From positions 135,700-199,699 of the forward strand of contig NZ_VOSI01000001.1 in the NCBI RefSeq assembly GCF_019797745.1: DNA of 64,000 bases, given 5' to 3'. The DNA is from Edaphocola aurantiacus. GTDB taxonomy: Bacteria; Bacteroidota; Bacteroidia; Chitinophagales; Chitinophagaceae. A program made the translations under genes and the position numbers. This document shows, one piece after another, positions 62,301-64,000 of the stretch. Below the pieces are notes generated by a model, which was not told where the DNA came from, ran no database searches, and saw only the letters and a list, made by a program, of their open reading frames with translations. Within the stretch, counting starts at the first letter, position 1. Every line of letters starts with the position of its first letter.

Positions 62301-64000
62301 GCTTGCAGATCCAACAGGTCGATGGCCATATCGGCTGTCACTGCCGGGTATTCGTTCCGGAAGTTGAACATAGACTGCATCGTCAGGAAGGCATTCGGAT
62401 CGCGGGATTTCAGCTCCAGCTGTCCTTCTTTGTTGCGGATAAAGCCCAGTGCGGTAATATTGCTGTACCCATAGCCATTGTAAAATGCCTGGATCACTTT
62501 CAGGTCTACATCTGCTGCCATGGTTTTCGGATCAAAGCCTGTCCCTTTTACGGTACCGCTCAGGGTAATGGTACCCAATTGCGGTTGCATACGCAGGATC
62601 TTACCGATATTAAACGTCTGCGCATCCAGGTACAGATCATACTTTTCCTTACCCTGCTGTGCCATTGAGAAATGTCCTTTCAACAGGGCATTACCATCGG
62701 AGGTACGGATGAGCAGGTCAGGATTATATGCTGTAGTTGTACCATTGATGGTACCGGAGAAGGCAAACCAGGCGGGGATATCCAGCTGCTGGCGTACAGA
62801 TGCCGGTACAAAGGAATGGATATCCTGTTCGGTACTGTTCAGTTTTTTGATGTTCAATACATAACGCAGTTTATCAGCATCCGGCAGTCCGAAAATGCGG
62901 CCGCTCAGGTCTACCTGGGTCTGTTTCAGCCCTTGTGCGTATAACTGTATTATATTAAGGTTGCCTACTGTACCATTGGCCAGCAGGTTAAAGTTCAGTT
63001 TCTGGTTACGGTAATCTTTCAGTTGCTGTCTCTGCGCCTCCGGCAGGAAGATAAAGAGGTCACTGAAGCTCAGCACCGACTTCATCAGATTCACATCCAG
63101 TTTCATCTGGGAGAGTTCCTTACTCAGATCACCCAGCGAACGGTAGCTGACCGCAATTTTATCCTGCAACAAGGTTTGTGGGGTCTTCAGGTATAATTCG
63201 TCCAGCACAGCACCCCGCTGATGGTATATGAATTTGGTGCGGAAGGTCTGTATATTCAGACCGCTGCGCTCATTCATAGACAGGTTCTTGATATTGCCCA
63301 GTATGGTATCGGCACTGTACATGAGATCGCTGCCGGTCAGGTAGAAGTTCTGGATATTCATGTGTGAATAATCCATGCCTGTTTTCAGACGCGGTGCATT
63401 ATTGTCATCAAAAGCAAAGTTCACATCCTTGAACAGCAGGTCGTTCAGCCAGATGACCCAGCTGCCGGTATCGGTACTGCTCACGGTATCTTTCGGCACT
63501 GCTTTGGCCTTAGCCTTTGCTTTCGGGTCTATTTTATTAAATACCAGTCCCGAATGGGTCTGATCCAGGTTCAGGTAATTGATTTTGATCTGACGCTTCA
63601 GCAGGCTGAAGTATGGCATAGCTGCCGAAAGGGATTTGGTCTGGATATTAAAATCCATTGCCGACTCTGCATCTTTAAATGCAAAATCTGCCCGGTTCAA
63701 TAATAGCTTATCTACGACTATGGAAATCTCTGTACCCGCACTGGTATCCTCCGGAGATGGTGGCAGTGCAGAAGGCATCGCATAGAAATAGGAGTTGATG
63801 GTATCGCCACGGAAGTCGTTTACTTCAAAACGCATGGTATTGATATCGATCTGTCTCGGCTTCAGCACCAGGCTGTTAATCCTGATCCCGAACAATGCAC
63901 CACCTATAGTATCATGAAAACGGTAACGGGTATTGCGGATATCGATCAGTCCGGCATCAATATATACCGGCGATGCCTTGGCGGTATCCATCACCTCTTG
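59342..64000 (-). CDS. tamB: Translocation/assembly module TamB (N-terminus beyond the window)
   Basis: At least 1552 residues in frame up to the right edge; the reading frame is open there (Q-E before V-M-D-T), so the N-terminal membrane anchor is outside the window. The visible part is repetitive beta-rich sequence with many DLSG.., LKG.., LTGTYELEDGYYELNYN-type strands, typical of the AsmA/TamB lipid-transfer groove. The C-terminal DUF490 region (about the last 400 residues) has KPTISFDIVVKEGGLN and VSLLLLNRFVADDPF. The final residues overlap the tamL start. It spans the periplasm as a bridge from the inner membrane to TamL. Confidence 0.92.
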   Translation of the reverse strand, partial: QEVMDTAKASPVYIDAGLIDIRNTRYRFHDTIGGALFGIRINSLVLKPRQIDINTMRFEVNDFRGDTINSYFYAMPSALPPSPEDTSAGTEISIVVDKLLLNRADFAFKDAESAMDFNIQTKSLSAAMPYFSLLKRQIKINYLNLDQTHSGLVFNKIDPKAKAKAKAVPKDTVSSTDTGSWVIWLNDLLFKDVNFAFDDNNAPRLKTGMDYSHMNIQNFYLTGSDLMYSADTILGNIKNLSMNERSGLNIQTFRTKFIYHQRGAVLDELYLKTPQTLLQDKIAVSYRSLGDLSKELSQMKLDVNLMKSVLSFSDLFIFLPEAQRQQLKDYRNQKLNFNLLANGTVGNLNIIQLYAQGLKQTQVDLSGRIFGLPDADKLRYVLNIKKLNSTEQDIHSFVPASVRQQLDIPAWFAFSGTINGTTTAYNPDLLIRTSDGNALLKGHFSMAQQGKEKYDLYLDAQTFNIGKILRMQPQLGTITLSGTVKGTGFDPKTMAADVDLKVIQAFYNGYGYSNITALGFIRNKEGQLELKSRDPNAFLTMQSMFNFRNEYPAVTADMAIDLLDLQALKFMDTELKFTGDVYADVPSTNPNYPNGLLSVRSPFLTSNGKTYMFDSVYINSAPQDSIQNIDVNVANIINAKLTGKIPLLQMGNALLAHVNQYYTISDTVSNAPLAYDMNLSGTLAYHRLFRQMVPELRPFDTIRFYSVINPSSLNIGLTAPRIRYGTMSLDTFSFSAIEQDRSLMYVAGLNRFTQGSIQFYNSSLSGYLRNDSIASFVNLTDVEGVDQFGLGVITSINPESDIVLQLQRGLKLNYDDWLVDPDNSIVLGGKKGLYIHNLALSQGNQLISANSRDTSYNSPLHIDIRNFSLLNLTKMISKDTVLADGRLFVNGDLDMRDSFPRIVSNIRVDSLYVMGSNLGDLGADVRNENSYSYTANATLKGYGNDLSIAGNYYMKPVNGNELDFIANFNAFSLKTIEGLTFGNLKNSSGILKGQLDIKGTIASPSIGGSLETDSLKTTLAMFNTYMSMPDETIRFNAGKGLYFDRFKIYDQYGKLATLTGSLNTKNFTEYSLDMTFKANEWQAMNSTSKDNESIYGKLFLSATLGLHGNMTAPAIDGNITIHDSTDFNYAMLDNPSLVANEGIVMFYDGRDSGYVDSAELNLKKAAYLLSQSSSLNVNVDIEKNAQFTVLIDPETGDRLNVKGTSFLNANLGSDGSMTLTGTYELEDGYYELNYNLLKKKFRIQKGSMIMLAGDPLDADVNITAVYDANAAPYDLVQRQGQEASEMNLYRQRMPFQVLLKMSGKVLKPTISFDIVVKEGGLNTVNATVKSFVESKLGDLRNNPSDMNKQVVSLLLLNRFVADDPFSSAGGGFGFENAVRQSASRFLSEQMNRMAGDLIKGVELDFGVNSSEDFSTGSRVNRTDFNITASKRLFNDRLKLTIGNDFALEGQTAGATNPSYLPGNLSADYLLTADGKYILRGYRKSELQNIINGYIIETGLSFRFSLEYNRFRALLMGQQRYREYMRRKREAERKAAEQKQASTMNITNTSTID

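Overview
The window looks like ordinary chromosome from a Bacteroidota bacterium, most likely of the Chitinophagaceae/Chitinophagales. The reasons are: three secreted proteins with type IX secretion (Por) C-terminal sorting domains; a TonB receptor with a carboxypeptidase-regulatory-like N-terminal domain; the lipoprotein TamA variant (TamL) next to TamB; short 5' leaders with weak Shine-Dalgarno sites; and the Bacteroidota -7 promoter motif TAnnTTTG just upstream of many start codons. I saw no rRNA, tRNA, insertion sequence, prophage or CRISPR array. The assignment below family level is inference.

Layout. 0.1-3.5 kb: a minus-strand run of two unknown membrane-associated proteins, a histidine kinase, a NarL-type response regulator and kdsB (Kdo activation for LPS). 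3.9-6.4 kb: tandem paralogous beta-barrel-like secreted proteins, a YiiX-type amidase and an orphan ExbD. 6.7-12 kb: two different aconitases back to back (mitochondrial-type and AcnB). 12.3-14.5 kb: LysE-type exporter and release factor 3. 14.7-20.4 kb: alpha/beta hydrolase, SUKH-like protein, secreted proteins including a FDPGPG-repeat T9SS cargo, and an S41 peptidase lipoprotein. 20.5-29.3 kb: TonB receptor, glycosyltransferase, 2-oxoglutarate dehydrogenase E2 (odhB), LVIVD-repeat lipoproteins, an NrnA-like DHH phosphoesterase and a double FKBP lipoprotein. 29.4-41.2 kb: M1 peptidase, AMP nucleosidase, a stand-alone HsdR-N nuclease domain, CtpA, a lipid kinase, nadC, a large T9SS phosphoesterase, a TonB-like transducer and an RsmB-like methyltransferase. 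41.2-50.5 kb: cupin, DUF1835 protein, GINT1-like protein, MocR regulator, hydrolase, fused branched-chain-type 2-oxoacid dehydrogenase E1 and a T9SS endonuclease I.

The two most distinctive stretches are adjacent. At 50.6-53.4 kb, an ECF sigma factor overlaps a gene joining an anti-sigma-like N-terminus and membrane helix to an outer-membrane-barrel-like domain. Upstream of the sigma gene, on the same strand, are three small cysteine-rich lipoproteins, one with a clear Kunitz/BPTI-type domain. At 53.5-56.9 kb lies a likely copper-handling cluster: a TonB receptor with an OprC-like CxxxM motif in the plug, a duplicated YtkA-like lipoprotein with Met/His loops, and a small exported CNGKC protein. 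The window ends in a TamL-TamB operon, with tamB running off the right edge.

Intergenic architecture is consistent: many gene ends carry long, perfect inverted repeats (up to 27 bp arms), often shared by convergent genes, and many starts have TAnnTTTG 5-40 bp upstream.
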